NCBI GenBank assembly: GCA_039519185.1
Contig: CM076851.1
Location: 36,710,462-36,774,461 of the forward strand
Direction of reading: 5' to 3'
DNA from: Astragalus membranaceus
Lineage: Eukaryota; Streptophyta; Magnoliopsida; Fabales; Fabaceae
Length of the DNA: 64,000 bases
Part shown: piece by piece, positions 45,968 through 56,603 of the stretch
How the letters are laid out: each line of letters opens with the position of its first letter
Numbering within the stretch: position 1 is the first letter of the stretch
Position numbers and translations under genes: made by a program
The notes under the pieces: generated by a model
Databases searched by the model: none
Told to the model about the DNA's origin: nothing
What the model saw: the letters and a program-made list of their open reading frames with translations, nothing else

Positions 45968-46670
45968 CGTGTTTTTGAAAGATCTGTTATTTATTTGGTT
46001 ATTCAATTTTTTTGTAGGGTACATTGGGTATTATTGGTAGTTGATCCCAAAAGAAATACAATTTTCTATTTGGATTCGTGTCATGGTCATTATAGCAACC
46101 ACGTCAAGTTGAAAGGAATGTTTGAAAGGTGTGTATTTAGATACATCGCATGTTTTATCATCTAAATTATGTATGTATTTCGATTAATTAATATAGTTAT
46201 ATGTATGATGTTTCAGTTGTTTGATGACTTATTGGGGATCGACTGAGGTCAGGGCTAGAGTTGGGCATGTGAAAACAAAATGGATAGGAATAACGGTAAT
46301 TTTATAATCAACGTTCTTATCCATGTAAATATTGCTCGCATTTTAATAATTAATTGTTATTTTGATTTCTAGTGTCCCAGGCAACCAAACAATGATGATT
46401 GCGGGTATTACGTTATGAAGTTTATGAAGGACATAATCACTCACAATCAAATAGAAATTCCAGAATTTGTATGTATAGTTTGTTTTTTGACCACTTAATT
46501 CCATATCTAGCACTTAACCACTTAATTCTAAGTTTATTTTATTTTTGTAGTATTTTCCTGAACACGGGGTTGGAGCTCCATTTTCTGGTGACCAACTTGA
46601 TGAGGTCAAGGGAGAGTGGTGTCATCATGTTGCCAGATTGATTAATGAAAATCGAAATTCATGTAATTAG

Positions 46671-46975
46671 TTTGGTTAGCTGGCTTTTGGTTCCTCATTG
46701 TATGTCATCATGTTTGTCACTTTGTTGTCTATGTTGGCATTTAGAATTTGGTTAATGATTTATGTATGTATATAATAGATGGGTATATTGGTTGGTTGAT
46801 TTGAAATTGGTTAGTTGATTTATGGAATTTAATTTGTAATTGGTTAGTTCATTTGAAATTTATTTGGTTGTTTAGTTGATATTGATCGTTGTTGGTTCTG
46901 GTTCTCTTTCTGTTTCTGGTTTATGCAGATTATGATATTGGCAATTGTTGGTTGATGCAAAATATTGGATATACG
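46671..46975 (+). other. 3' flank of the second CACTA-2 gene
   Basis: A T- and G-rich segment with repeated TTGGTTAGTTGATTT words. It looks like a 3' untranslated region, with no gene. Confidence 0.5.
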
Positions 46976-47230
46976 AGAAACAGAAAACAATATTTAAAAA
47001 AAAACATAGAATCAGGGGCGCTTTTAGCTGCAAGCGCCCCTGATTCTCAAACGCGCCAAGACCAACAGGGGCGCTTTTAGCTTCGAGCGCCCCTGTTGCC
47101 TAATAATTAGAGGCGCTTGTTGGGCGCTCCTGTAGAAGGTTTAGCAACAGCAGCGCCAGATTTAAAGGCGCCCGAAAGCGCCCCTAATGAATTAAAAAAA
47201 GCGCCCCTGATGCCTTTTACTGTTGTAGTG
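46976..47230. repeat. Right subterminal boxes of CACTA-2
   Basis: GGGGCGCTTTTAGCT and reverse forms (AGCGCCCCTG) occur near 47015, 47030, 47067, 47085, 47175 and 47201, ending in the inverted CACTA terminus at 47221-47230. Confidence 0.9.
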
Positions 47231-47350
47231 TATGGTGACATAACATTACTTTTCGTGTGTTTAAGTGTTCTAAAGTAAAATTGATTTTCTTGTCAAGAAA
47301 AATAGTAAAATTGATTTTGCCTCTAACATTGAATCTTACTTAAAGATTTA

Positions 47351-47973
47351 GGCTAAAATGCAGTTTTGGTCCTTAAAGTTATTTATTTGTTTCGCTTTGG
47401 TTTTTAAGTTTTTTTCCTGAGTTTGGTCCCTCAAGTCCCAAAATCGTTTCACTAAAATCCTTTCCGTCCATCTGAGTTAACGACTGATGACGTGTCAGTT
47501 AACTGATGATGTGGCACCTGCTGACGTGGAATATATTTAATGACATGGAATTTATTAAAATTAATTAATTTTTTTGCCAAAAAATATAAAATCAAAAATG
47601 ACGTGGTAGTTATTTTTTCTTGTTTCGGTTTGGTCCTCTAAGTTTGTAATTAGTTTCAAATTGGTCCCTTAAGCTTTTACTTAGTTTCAAATAGGTCCTC
47701 TGAGTTTGTTTAAAGATTTAAAATAGATCCATTATTTTTAGTCGTTTCATTCCCTATACATTGTTTTCTTTTCGGTTTGGTCCTCTAAGTCTGTTACGTA
47801 TAGATCCTTTGCGCCGTTCTTCCGCCGTTGAACGTCGTTCCTCCGTCGTTGAAACACCCTTCCTCCACCGTCGCTTAGCACTGTTCCCTCAATCTCTCCT
47901 TCGTTTTCCCTTTTCCTTTCAAACCCTAATGTGTTTCCCTATTTCCCTTTCTTATTTCGTTCCTTACTCATTA
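47351..47973. repeat. Unclassified dispersed repeat with TTTGGTCC words
   Basis: It begins GGCTAAAATGCAGTTTTGGTCC and contains repeated TTTGGTCCCT(C/T)AAG words near 47374, 47424, 47629, 47663 and 47777, with paired GATGACGTGTCAG and GATGTGGCACCTG words. This style of repeat is common in legume non-coding DNA, but I cannot place it in a superfamily. The C/T-rich DNA from 47800 gives no convincing protein. Confidence 0.45.
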
Positions 47974-47981
47974 CTCATTAT

Positions 47982-48558
47982 TAGGGGTGTTCGTGGGTCG
48001 GTTTGGATCGGGTTTGACCAAATCCGTTGCCCGAACCAATGATAATTATTCGGTTTGGGTTGGTTCGGATTTTACATTTTTCCTCCAAAATCCGAACCAA
48101 ACTGAACCGATATTGGACGGGTTGGTTTGGATTGGGCTCACGGGTCATTCACTAAAATATTAATTTTCTAAAATATAAAAAACAACACTTTTTATGATAT
48201 TCCAACACTTTAAATAGCTAAAAAAATTGAAAATCACACGAAATCAAACTCAAATCCACTAATAGTCTTCCCATTCATAGTATTAAAATTTTACAACTTA
48301 ATCATAAATTATTAAGGTAAAAATTCTAAGCAAATAAAATCGTGTGCATCTAAAATTACAAAATTGTTATGACGTAATATGGGTTGGTTCGGGTTCGCGG
48401 ATTTCATTTTTAAAATCCGTTGCCCGATCCAAACAACTACGGGTTGGTTTGGATTTGTTCGATTTTGACCCGAACACGAAAAATATCCGAACCAAACATA
48501 TCGGTTTGGATTGGATCGTGGGTTGGTTTGGATTTGCCCGAACCACTGAACACCCCTA
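47982..48558. mobile_element. hAT-type MITE, 577 bp, with perfect 8-bp target duplication
   Basis: Terminal inverted repeats begin TAGGGGTGTTC on both strands. CTCATTAT flanks both sides (47974-47981 and 48559-48566), an exact 8-bp duplication as for hAT insertion. The interior is rich in GGTTTGGAT and CCGAACC words in both orientations. No coding capacity. Confidence 0.88.
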
Positions 48559-49715
48559 CTCATTATAAACCCTGTAATACCCTAATTTTGTCCTATCCAA
48601 AAAAAAAAGAAAATTTTATTTATTTTTTGAGAAAAATAATTTTCTTCTTTTCATGCCATGTTTTATTTTATTTTTAGTTTGCTACAAGTTTTAATTTTTG
48701 AAAAAAATAATAATAATCTTTTTTATGTCATGTATTATTTTCTTGTTTTTATTGCTTTGAGTTTTAGTCATCAAAAAATAATAATTAGAAGTGAAGAAAT
48801 AAAAATAAGCAAAAAGGAAGTGGGGGGGTCTATTAAAAATAAGGTGCTGTCATGGAAACCCAACCCAGCAAAAATGGCTAGCCCAAATTCGCATGACCCA
48901 ACCCAACAAAAAAATCCACTAACCCACAACCCACAACCCATAACCCAACTCACACACTCCTCACCCCCTCCTCTCCTAACCCTAATTCGCCCCCACTCAC
49001 CCAAAACCCTAAAAATCCCAACTCCCCCCTTTACCCTAAAATGTGGCCACATTCACTCTCCCCCTTAACTCAAAAAATCATCCACATACACTCCTCTTTC
49101 CCCCCCCCCTATTTCGACCTACCTCTCTCTCTCCCTTTCTTGGAACTTACAATTTCACTTCCCCACACTTCCCACTTCCCCATTTTCCCCTTCCCAACAC
49201 ACTCAACCTCTCTCTTCTCTCCAATCTCCACGCCTCAACCCCTCTCTCTCTCCCTCAATATTCGGCCATCACTCTCTCACACACCCACACTCAACCATCC
49301 TTTCTCTCTTTCCTCTCCCACACTCAACCCTTCCCTCCTCTCTCTCCCCATACCTACGCCCCCCCCCCCCCCCCCATTTCTTCTCACATCCCTCTTCTCC
49401 AATCCCTCTCCTACACACCCACACTCACACACTCATTTCCCTCACATGGCTCCCCTCCTTTCACGCCCCCATTCTTCTTCTCTCACACACTCACGGATTT
49501 TTTTCCTCTCTCACACACAAGCCATCATTTCCCTTCTCTGTCAACCCCATACCTTCGCATATCTCACTCTCCCCTCCTCTCACAAGTTTTTTTTTCTCTG
49601 TCACCAACTACTCTCCACAAAGCCTTAGGTCATCATATATCACGAAATGGCAAGCTACAGTGACAAGCTACTGTACAAGGCAGTACAAAAACGAAGGAGG
49701 CATTCCATCTTTTAG

Positions 49716-49723
49716 TATAAATA
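49716..49723 (+). promoter_or_regulatory. TATA box of the Ogre LTR
   Basis: TATAAATA lies in GC-richer context between the C-rich and A/T-rich halves of the LTR. Transcription would begin about 30 bp downstream and use the remaining 2 kb as R-U5. Confidence 0.7.
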
Positions 49724-50209
49724 GGGTTCTTGCCATGGACTAAAAGGAGGAGATTTTCGAAGAAGGAGAAAAAGATTTTCGAAAAAAGAAGAGTTTTTTT
49801 TTAGAGAAAGAAAAGAGAGGTTAGGTTTTCCTTTTTTAAAAAAAAAACAGTTGAGGCTTGTTCACTGTTCTTATTTTTCTCCTTCCACAAACAATTTTTT
49901 TTAGTTTACATTCTGTTATTGTTGAGGAGATCCAAGGAAAACTTCTTCAACATTTCCGGATTTTGTTTAAGGTATTGCAATGTAATATTTTAATTGATTA
50001 TTGCTTTTTTTTTTTAGTTGCCATAATTTTGTTGTATATATTTGTTGTTGTCTCTTTCTATTTCATTTGTTGCTTTTTTTAGTTTTTGCTGTAATGTAAT
50101 TTACATTCTATTGTTACTATTTTTTTTTTGTATTTTTAGTTGCTGTTTTTTTATGTAGATAGTTACTGTTTTTTTTTTTTAAAAAAAAAATGTGTTCCTT
50201 TTTATGTAG

Positions 50210-50595
50210 GTATTAATATTTTCGGTCTAAAAAAATAATAAATAAAAAAAATGTTGTGCTTTTGTTAAATGAATTATTCTAATTTTCGGATTAAAAAAAA
50301 AAGTGATAAAAAAAATATGTTGTTTCTTTAAAAATAAATTATAATATTTTCGGACTAAAAAAGAAAGTAAAAAAAATGTTGTGCTTTTGTTAAATAAATT
50401 ATACTATTTTCGGATAAAAAAAAAGTGATAAAAAAATATGTTGTTTCTTTAAGTAAATTATTCTAATTTTCAGATTAAAAAAAATGATAAAAAAAAAGGA
50501 TATATTGTTTTTTTTTAACAATTACTATTTTTCGGATTAAAAAAAAAGTGATAAAAAAAATGTGTGTTCCTTTTTTATTTTCGGATTTAAATAAA
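50210..50595 (+). repeat. Degenerate 60-bp tandem repeat in the Ogre LTR
   Basis: Words related to ATTTTCGGA recur near 50218, 50283, 50347, 50407, 50467, 50529 and 50578, each followed by an A-run and TGATAAAAAAA and then TGTTGTTTCTTT or TGTTGTGCTTTT. The spacing is mostly 59-65 bp. Confidence 0.8.
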
Positions 50596-51772
50596 GTTTT
50601 TTTCAAATACTGAAAAATATTTTTTTTAATAAATGGTTACTAGTGTCACTACTCTTTTCTAAAAAAAAATAATAACATAATAACAAAAATCTTTTTCAAA
50701 AAAAAAGTAAAAAGGCCCCCCTTTTTATTTAGATAATAACTATGACAACAAAAAAAAAAAAACAACAAAAGAATTTTTTTTTTTCTCCGTAATCCGCTTT
50801 CAAAATACCATTTGTTTAGTTTAGGTTTGTTTTTTTAAGAGAAAAAAAGCTCTTCAAGAATCACGCGTTCTAGGGTAGAATAGTAAAAAAGGGTAATAAA
50901 CCAATCAATCGTTTTTAGCGTCAAAACGCTATTTGCACCCGCGGCACCCTTTTTTAAAAAAAAAAAGCACCAAAACGCTATTTGCACCCCGCGTTCTCTT
51001 AAAACAGCAAACCCATCCATTTTTTTTACTACAAGCCCATCTTTTCAAACACAACCTAGTTCACAAAAAAAAACGATTTGGTCACGCTATTCACACCTCC
51101 TTTTTTTAATACAACCCCTTTATTATTTGCACCCCCCTTTTTATCACTTACTCCGCTTTTATTCACAACGTGATGCTTCCGAACCGTTCTTTTTTTCTTT
51201 CTTTCGAAAATCGAATTCGCGCAAAAAAACAGGTTGTCTATAGCGGTCACTCTGGGCCTTGCTTGTTTGAACGCTATAAATACCTTCTTTTCCGAATAAG
51301 CCATTAATGACGACCACTCTGGATTTATCTGTTTGGTCACCATGAACGGTCTCTAGTTTTCCCAAACTTTTCAAAAAAAATAAAAAATACCAACACACAA
51401 ATTTTTTCTAACCAAGAACTACGTAGCTTTGATTTCTCCATCGCACCCGGAGATACGTAGGAGCGGGGGCCCACTCCCGTCAAGCGCAAAAAAACTAAAA
51501 TTTTTATTAAGTCTTATTTTCCGTTTTTTTTTGCAAATAACAAAAAAGGGTAAATTAAAGTGTTTTCTTTAAACTAATTTTTCTACACATTAAATTAAAA
51601 GGTAACCTTTTTAGGATGTTGCGGGGTGCTAGTACCTTCCCCGCACTTAATCGACCCCCGAACCCAAAAACAAAGGTTTTTTTCAATGTTTTCCTAAAAA
51701 TAAATATTGATGGCGGCTCCATTGTTCAAAAACAACGAGGAATCCCTCCTCGGATACTTCGGTCGCTACAGC

Positions 51773-51790
51773 TGGCGACTCCACTGGGGA
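51773..51790 (+). other. Primer binding site, tRNA-Arg type
   Basis: TGGCGACTCCACTGGGGA begins three bases after the LTR and complements the 3' end of a plant tRNA-Arg. Ogre and related Tat elements use this primer. Confidence 0.9.
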
Positions 51791-52643
51791 CTCTTTTTTT
51801 TTTAGAGGGTCAAGCCTAATTTAATTAAATGTGTAAATTATTAGTTTAGTACTTTATTTACCCTTAGTCTTTATATTCGCATATTGAACCTTAGGATAGA
51901 AGACTTTTATACTGCTATTTGTTTTCTTGCAAACCTTAGGGTAGAAGACTTTTATATTGCTATCTGTTTGCTCTTTTGCAGTTTGGGTAGTTTTTAGGTT
52001 GCTTATATCACACACATCACCTACACCTATTTATTCGCACACTTCTGAGTGGGGCCCTATACCCGGGTCTGAAAAATAAACTTAGGACGAGCGGAGATGA
52101 TTAGTGACAGTCATTCTGGATTTATCTGTCTGACTCTCATGAAAATCTCAACCAGAGTATGCTCTTTCGCGGCATCCCACACCAGGTAGCTCGCTATCGT
52201 TGTGGGTCATATCGTGAAAGGGATTTTAGCTCTGGAAACCTTTGTGAGGAAGTGATTAGAGCCACCTGAGAGGTTGATCACATAAGTGACCCTAGACCGT
52301 GACCTATATGTAAGACATAACCTGTTTAGGACACAAAAGCAATTCACCTACCCGCTGCATCAAAAAAAAAAACTTTTTATCTTTCAAAAAAATCAAAATA
52401 ATGAAAACCATTTATTCTTTTGCCCTTTACATATTTTATGTGACACGGTTAATTGTTTCTCAAATTTTGAAACACCAAAATATGCTTTTATTAACGCATG
52501 TAACGTCTTTCTTTAATTCATCATACATCATCATTATTTCACAAAAAATACAAAAAAAAATCCTCACATTGCATGCTATTCATCTCATTTAGGTTTGCCG
52601 GGAATTGTAAGAGGCTCGAAAGTTTTGTCATAAGCAAGGCAAT
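51791..52643 (+). other. Ogre 5' untranslated region
   Basis: 853 bp between the primer site and ORF1. It contains a direct repeat of TTAGGRTAGAAGACTTTTAT (about 51891 and 51937) and no supported gene. Confidence 0.7.
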
Positions 52644-54658
52644 ATGGGATCAAACTGTGAAGCAATCCAAACTCTGAACTACCCTATAGTGAAGCAGCCT
52701 AATCTGACAAGTCTAAGGGAATGTGCTGGTCGACTGCCGCCCATCGAGCGCAGGTCTTTTGATAGAGCGTATGGGAAGATTATTATGTTACTGCAAATGG
52801 ACGTGCAAACAGAGGCCATTGCCGCTTTGAGCCAGTTCTACGACTCTTCATTAAGATGCTTCACCTTCAAAAATTTCCAGATAGCACCTACCCTGGAAGA
52901 ATATACACAGATCTTCGGCTTTCCTCAACAAGACAATAGACCCTACCAGTATCGGGGACAATACTACACAGATGAGAAACTCGCCTCAATGTTACAAACC
53001 AGCAAAGAGAATTTGAAGCTCCGGAAGAAAAATCGAAATGGCATTGCAGGATTCCCACAAGAGTATCTGGAAAGCCAAATGAAATCCTTCGCCGATGCTA
53101 GAAATTGGGGTCCTTTTAAGCAGGTGTTGGCTTTGACTATCTTTGGCATTGTCCTATTTCCACGCCTTGAAAGATATGTAGACACAACAGCTATTGGTGT
53201 CTTCTTATCCTTCAAGGATGGAGAAAACCCACTCAATCCGATTCCAGCCATGCTTGCAGACACTTACTGTACTTTCACTCATTATAGTGAGCTAAGGGGA
53301 AAGAGGATATCTTGTTGCTTGCACGCCTTGTATGTTTGGCTTCTCACCCATGCTTTCGTTAACAAAGTCAGAGTAGAAGACCCAATTGAAGACGCCAGAG
53401 GGTGTGATGTGAAGACAATGAACACTGGTGAATGGTTGCAAGTGCTGGGGGGCCTTCATGAATATAAGGTTCGTTGGCACCCATCATGGTGGAAAGAGAG
53501 GCCCACAGTAGTTTTTCAATGTGGAAGCTTTCAAAACGTCCCGCTCATGGGGACAAGAGGATGCATAAATTACAATCCTTCTCTAACTCTAAGACAGCTG
53601 GGGTACCCCATGCGAAATCCGCCCACCGAAGACATGTTAATCCCTTTTTACCTCCATGAAGGAAACCCAAAAGAGGTTGACATGCTCCGGAAGATTTCTC
53701 AAGCGTGGGATATGGTCGTCCGCAAGGGACAAGAGCTTACTAAGAAGAGTGGCGATAAGGAAACCACCTTTCGTCAATGGCTCCAAAAGAAGATCCAAGA
53801 CACCCGATTGCCTTACCAAAGTGCACTATGGGTTGAGGAAGAAATACCTGAACCTACCCTTCCCACTGTCGAAGATTTAGATAAGCTTAAAATGGCATTG
53901 TCAAAGGCTGAGGAAGAAAAGAAGGGCTTACAGGCAGAGTTAGAGAAAGTGCTCCTAAGGAACAAAAGATCAAGATCGAACAAAAGAACAAACTAGAGGT
54001 TCAAAGGTACCTAAGAGGGGCGAAAGAGGAAATAAAACGTTGCAACCTGAAAATGGACCAAGCCATCAATGATACATACAAATGGAAAAGGTTATGGGAA
54101 GAATCAATGATGGCTGAAAAGACCGCACAAAGCCTACTAATGGTATCAAAGAGAGAGTCCCGGATGATGGCAGCCGAGTTTGAAGAGCAAGTGAAAAGTA
54201 TCAAGCAGGATAAAGATACCATTGAAGAGATACTCCGAGAATACCAGCAAGCCTTAAGAAGGGAGCATGAAAAATCTGATGAGCTGAACGACCATATCAG
54301 ATATCAAGAGGAGGTCTACCACCAGCTGAAGACAGAAAGCATCTATTGGGAGAACCGCTTTGTGGAGTTGGTCAGCAAGATAGAAAACCATGAAGTCTTC
54401 ATAGAGTTGAAAAACGAAAGCTTATACTGGAAAGACAGATTCTCAAAGCTGGCATGGCTGGCCGATCAAGCTATCATAGGAATCCCCAGACGTCTAAAGG
54501 AGGCTAAAGCGGCAATGCACCCGTTCAACACCCCGATCCAAGTTTCCGAATTCATGGAGTTTTGCGAGGTTCTGATTACCGAACTCCGGGAGAAGGCTGG
54601 CAGCACTACTAGTAGAAAAAGAGAGAGGAGTGGAAAAATGAAAGCCATATGTATTTGA
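52644..54658 (+). pseudogene. Ogre ORF1, one frameshift
   Basis: An extra ORF between the primer site and gag, a hallmark of Ogre elements; its function is not known. The first 450 codons form a globular region (RCFTFKNFQIAPTLEEYTQI, FGFPQQDNRPYQYRGQYY) resembling plant mobile domain proteins of retrotransposon origin. From about 53880 the protein is a Lys/Glu-rich coiled coil. The frame shifts near 53962 (from the frame ending at 53996 to that of 54053-54658, KWKRLWEESMMAEKTAQ). The last part has heptad-like repeats with LKTESIYWENRF and LKNESLYWKDRF, an internal duplication. Total about 670 codons. Confidence 0.8.
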
Positions 54659-54858
54659 GTGAAATTTAAAGAACATTGTACTTTCCTTTTCCGAAGTTTT
54701 ATTTCCAAAATGTTGTACTTTCCTCTATCAATGAAGTTTGTTTGTCTCACATGTTGATCCTTTATCTTGAAAATATTGTGGAACTTTAATCTGTGTACTT
54801 ATGACAAATCAGGATGCGCTTGCAATTCCCGACCTAAAACAATAAGACTCATGCACAC

Positions 54859-56603
54859 ATGCATCATTCGCATTTTCATCCATTCATATACTCATACATA
54901 TACTCATACCATGTGTCCCACCAACAGAGAGTAAAAGACAAGCTGGTGCGTCAACATCGCTACTGGACTCGTTCTCAGGCCAGAAACATGGAAGAAAATC
55001 AGGACAATCCGCCTCAAGATATCCCGGATCAAGGCAATCCACCTCAGAACCTAGGCAATCAAGAGCTTAGGGCAGAAATAGATGGGATGAAAGAACAGAT
55101 GGCTGAAATCTTGAAGGTTCTACAAGCTTTGAAGGGCCAAGACACAAGTGAAGATGTTTCCGCTGGGAACACAGAAAATCAAGTTACCAACCCTCCTCCT
55201 CCCAATGGACTCGGGATCCCGCATACAGTGCACCATACTGGGCCTAATGGCCAAGGTTACATATGGCCTCCTTACGGACTTCCACAAGGTTACACACCTC
55301 CGACAGTCGATGCTAGTCCCTCAGGAGTCGCGGGCCAACAACAGCTTACATCAACGGGTCACGATGGTAATCCGGGGACACCACAAGGTCAAAACCCGAC
55401 CCCCGTCGTCATACCACAAGGACTCCCACTTGGCTGCCCTCCACCGCCAATAGTTAACGCTCAAGCTCAGGGTGCCAACCTCAGGAATCCCACTCATTCA
55501 CATACCCCAAATGTGAACCCAGCCATAGTTCCGATGATGCATCCTTACTATGGTATGAGTGGGCTTCCTCACGACTACTCTATGGAGAACCCTCAAGCCC
55601 AAGGCAAGCTGCAAATGCTGGAAGAAAGGTTGAGAGCGGTTGAAGGATTCAGTATTGGTGCAAGAAATGCACAAGATTTATGTCTCGTCCCAAACGTGGT
55701 CATTCCCCCTAAGTTTAAGGTGCCAGATTTTGATAAATACAGAGGAGCAACATGTCCGGCAAGCCACCTAACTATGTATTGCAGGAAGATGGCTGCATTC
55801 GCAAACGACGATAAGCTGCTTATCCACTACTTCCAAGACAGCTTAGCTGGGGCAGCTTCAAATTGGTATATGCAGTTGACACCCACTCATATTCGGTGTT
55901 GGAAGGATCTCGCTGATGCTTTCCTTAAGCAGTATAAGTACAACACTGATATGGCTCCTGATAGGACTCAGCTACAAAACATGACTAAAAGGGATAATGA
56001 GTCCATCAAGGAATATGCTCAGCGTTGGAGAGGACTAGCAGCACAGGTAGCACCGCCTCTTTTTGAAAGGGAAATGGTATCTATGTTCATGGAAACTCTT
56101 CCTTCACCCTTCTATGAAAAACTGATCGGGAGCGTATCGTCAAGTTTCTCGGACATGGTCGTTATTGGAGAAAGGCTGGAGAACGGAATGAGGAATGGGA
56201 AAATCGCTTATACCCCCCCCCGGAAACACTAACCAGAGAAAGCCCTTCTCCGGATTTCCTAAAAAGAAAGAAGGAGAAGCCAATGCCATCACAGGAACCG
56301 GAAAAACTTCCTACTCCAATCCCTCTCACACCAATCCGTTCTCAGCACAAACACTATCTACCCCACCTACCCAAAATAACCAAGGCCATAAACCACAAAA
56401 CTACTCAGTCGGAAAGTTCGTCCACTTTGACCCAATCCCAATGTCATACTCCGACCTATTCCGCCACCTGCTCAGCCATAATTTAATTACCACCCGCCCA
56501 ATGAGACAGATCCAACCCCCTTTTCCTAGAGGCTTCGACCCAAACACCACATGCGAATTTCATTCGGGAACGGTCGGGCCATTCCATAGAAAATTGCAAA
56601 GCA
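54859..56603 (+). pseudogene. Ogre gag with two frameshifts
   Basis: Capsid and nucleocapsid protein. The start is ATG 54859 or, more likely, ATG 54988 (MEENQDNPPQDIPDQG). A coiled start, a Pro/Gly-rich middle, and a capsid region from about 55680 (PPKFKVPDFDKYRG, LAGAASNWYMQL, FLKQYKYN, IKEYAQRWR) are visible. A C9 run at 56213-56221 shifts the frame. The next frame continues (GFPKKKEGEANAITG, VHFDPIPMSY) to a CEFHSG start of a zinc knuckle, where one extra C near 56578 shifts it again before the last half of the knuckle. Confidence 0.82.

Larger units (their letters stand above)
43219..46670 (+). pseudogene. Second CACTA-2 gene: En/Spm (Transposase_24-like) N-terminus and Ulp1-like protease C-terminus
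   Basis: Exons fit 43219-43359, 43439-43606, 43690-43896, 43976-44068, 44153-44278, 44412-44738, 44819-45070 and 45151 on, each with GT/AG ends and kept frame. The first half resembles plant En/Spm (Ptta) transposase (VKWNAKHQPIGENG, SRKDYCLMKAGKAHRRFRS). After two C11 runs (45275-45285, 45350-45360) that break frame, later exons encode a C48/Ulp1-like cysteine protease: His in VHWVLLVVDP, Asp in FYLDS, Gln and Cys in RQPNNDDCGYYV, ending ARLINENRNSCN at TAG 46668-46670. Related SUMO-protease-like domains are known in CACTA and MULE elements. A start-to-end message would need the C-runs to be in frame. Confidence 0.75.
37803..47230 (+). mobile_element. Complete CACTA (En/Spm) transposon, 9428 bp
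   Basis: Left end CACTACAACAAAACAGTA and right end (reverse complement) CACTACAACAGTAAAAGG share CACTACAACA. TAT flanks both ends (37800-37802 and 47231-47233) as the 3-bp target duplication. Both subterminal regions carry GGGGCGCTTTT boxes in both orientations. Inside lie a TNP2-type transposase gene and a second spliced gene with En/Spm and Ulp1-like parts. The family differs from CACTA-1, whose boxes are AGCGACGGA. Confidence 0.95.
48573..51770 (+). repeat. Ogre 5' LTR, 3198 bp
   Basis: Starts TGTAATACCCTAATTTTG and ends CGGTCGCTACA. It is C/T rich at 48900-49620, with a TATA box TATAAATA at 49716-49723 marking the probable transcription start, then A/T homopolymer-rich DNA to 50800 with a 60-bp repeat. 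The same start occurs at 63621. Long open frames in the C-rich part are composition artefacts. Confidence 0.92.

Noticed and set aside
47761..48042. 93-codon open frame near the hAT MITE
   Set aside because: It runs from C/T-rich repeat DNA into the MITE end, so its C-terminus is transposon sequence.
49041..49663. Two overlapping open frames of about 200 codons in the Ogre LTR
   Set aside because: Ser/Pro/Leu-only composition from C/T-rich DNA, overlapping in two frames, and located in LTR upstream of the TATA box.
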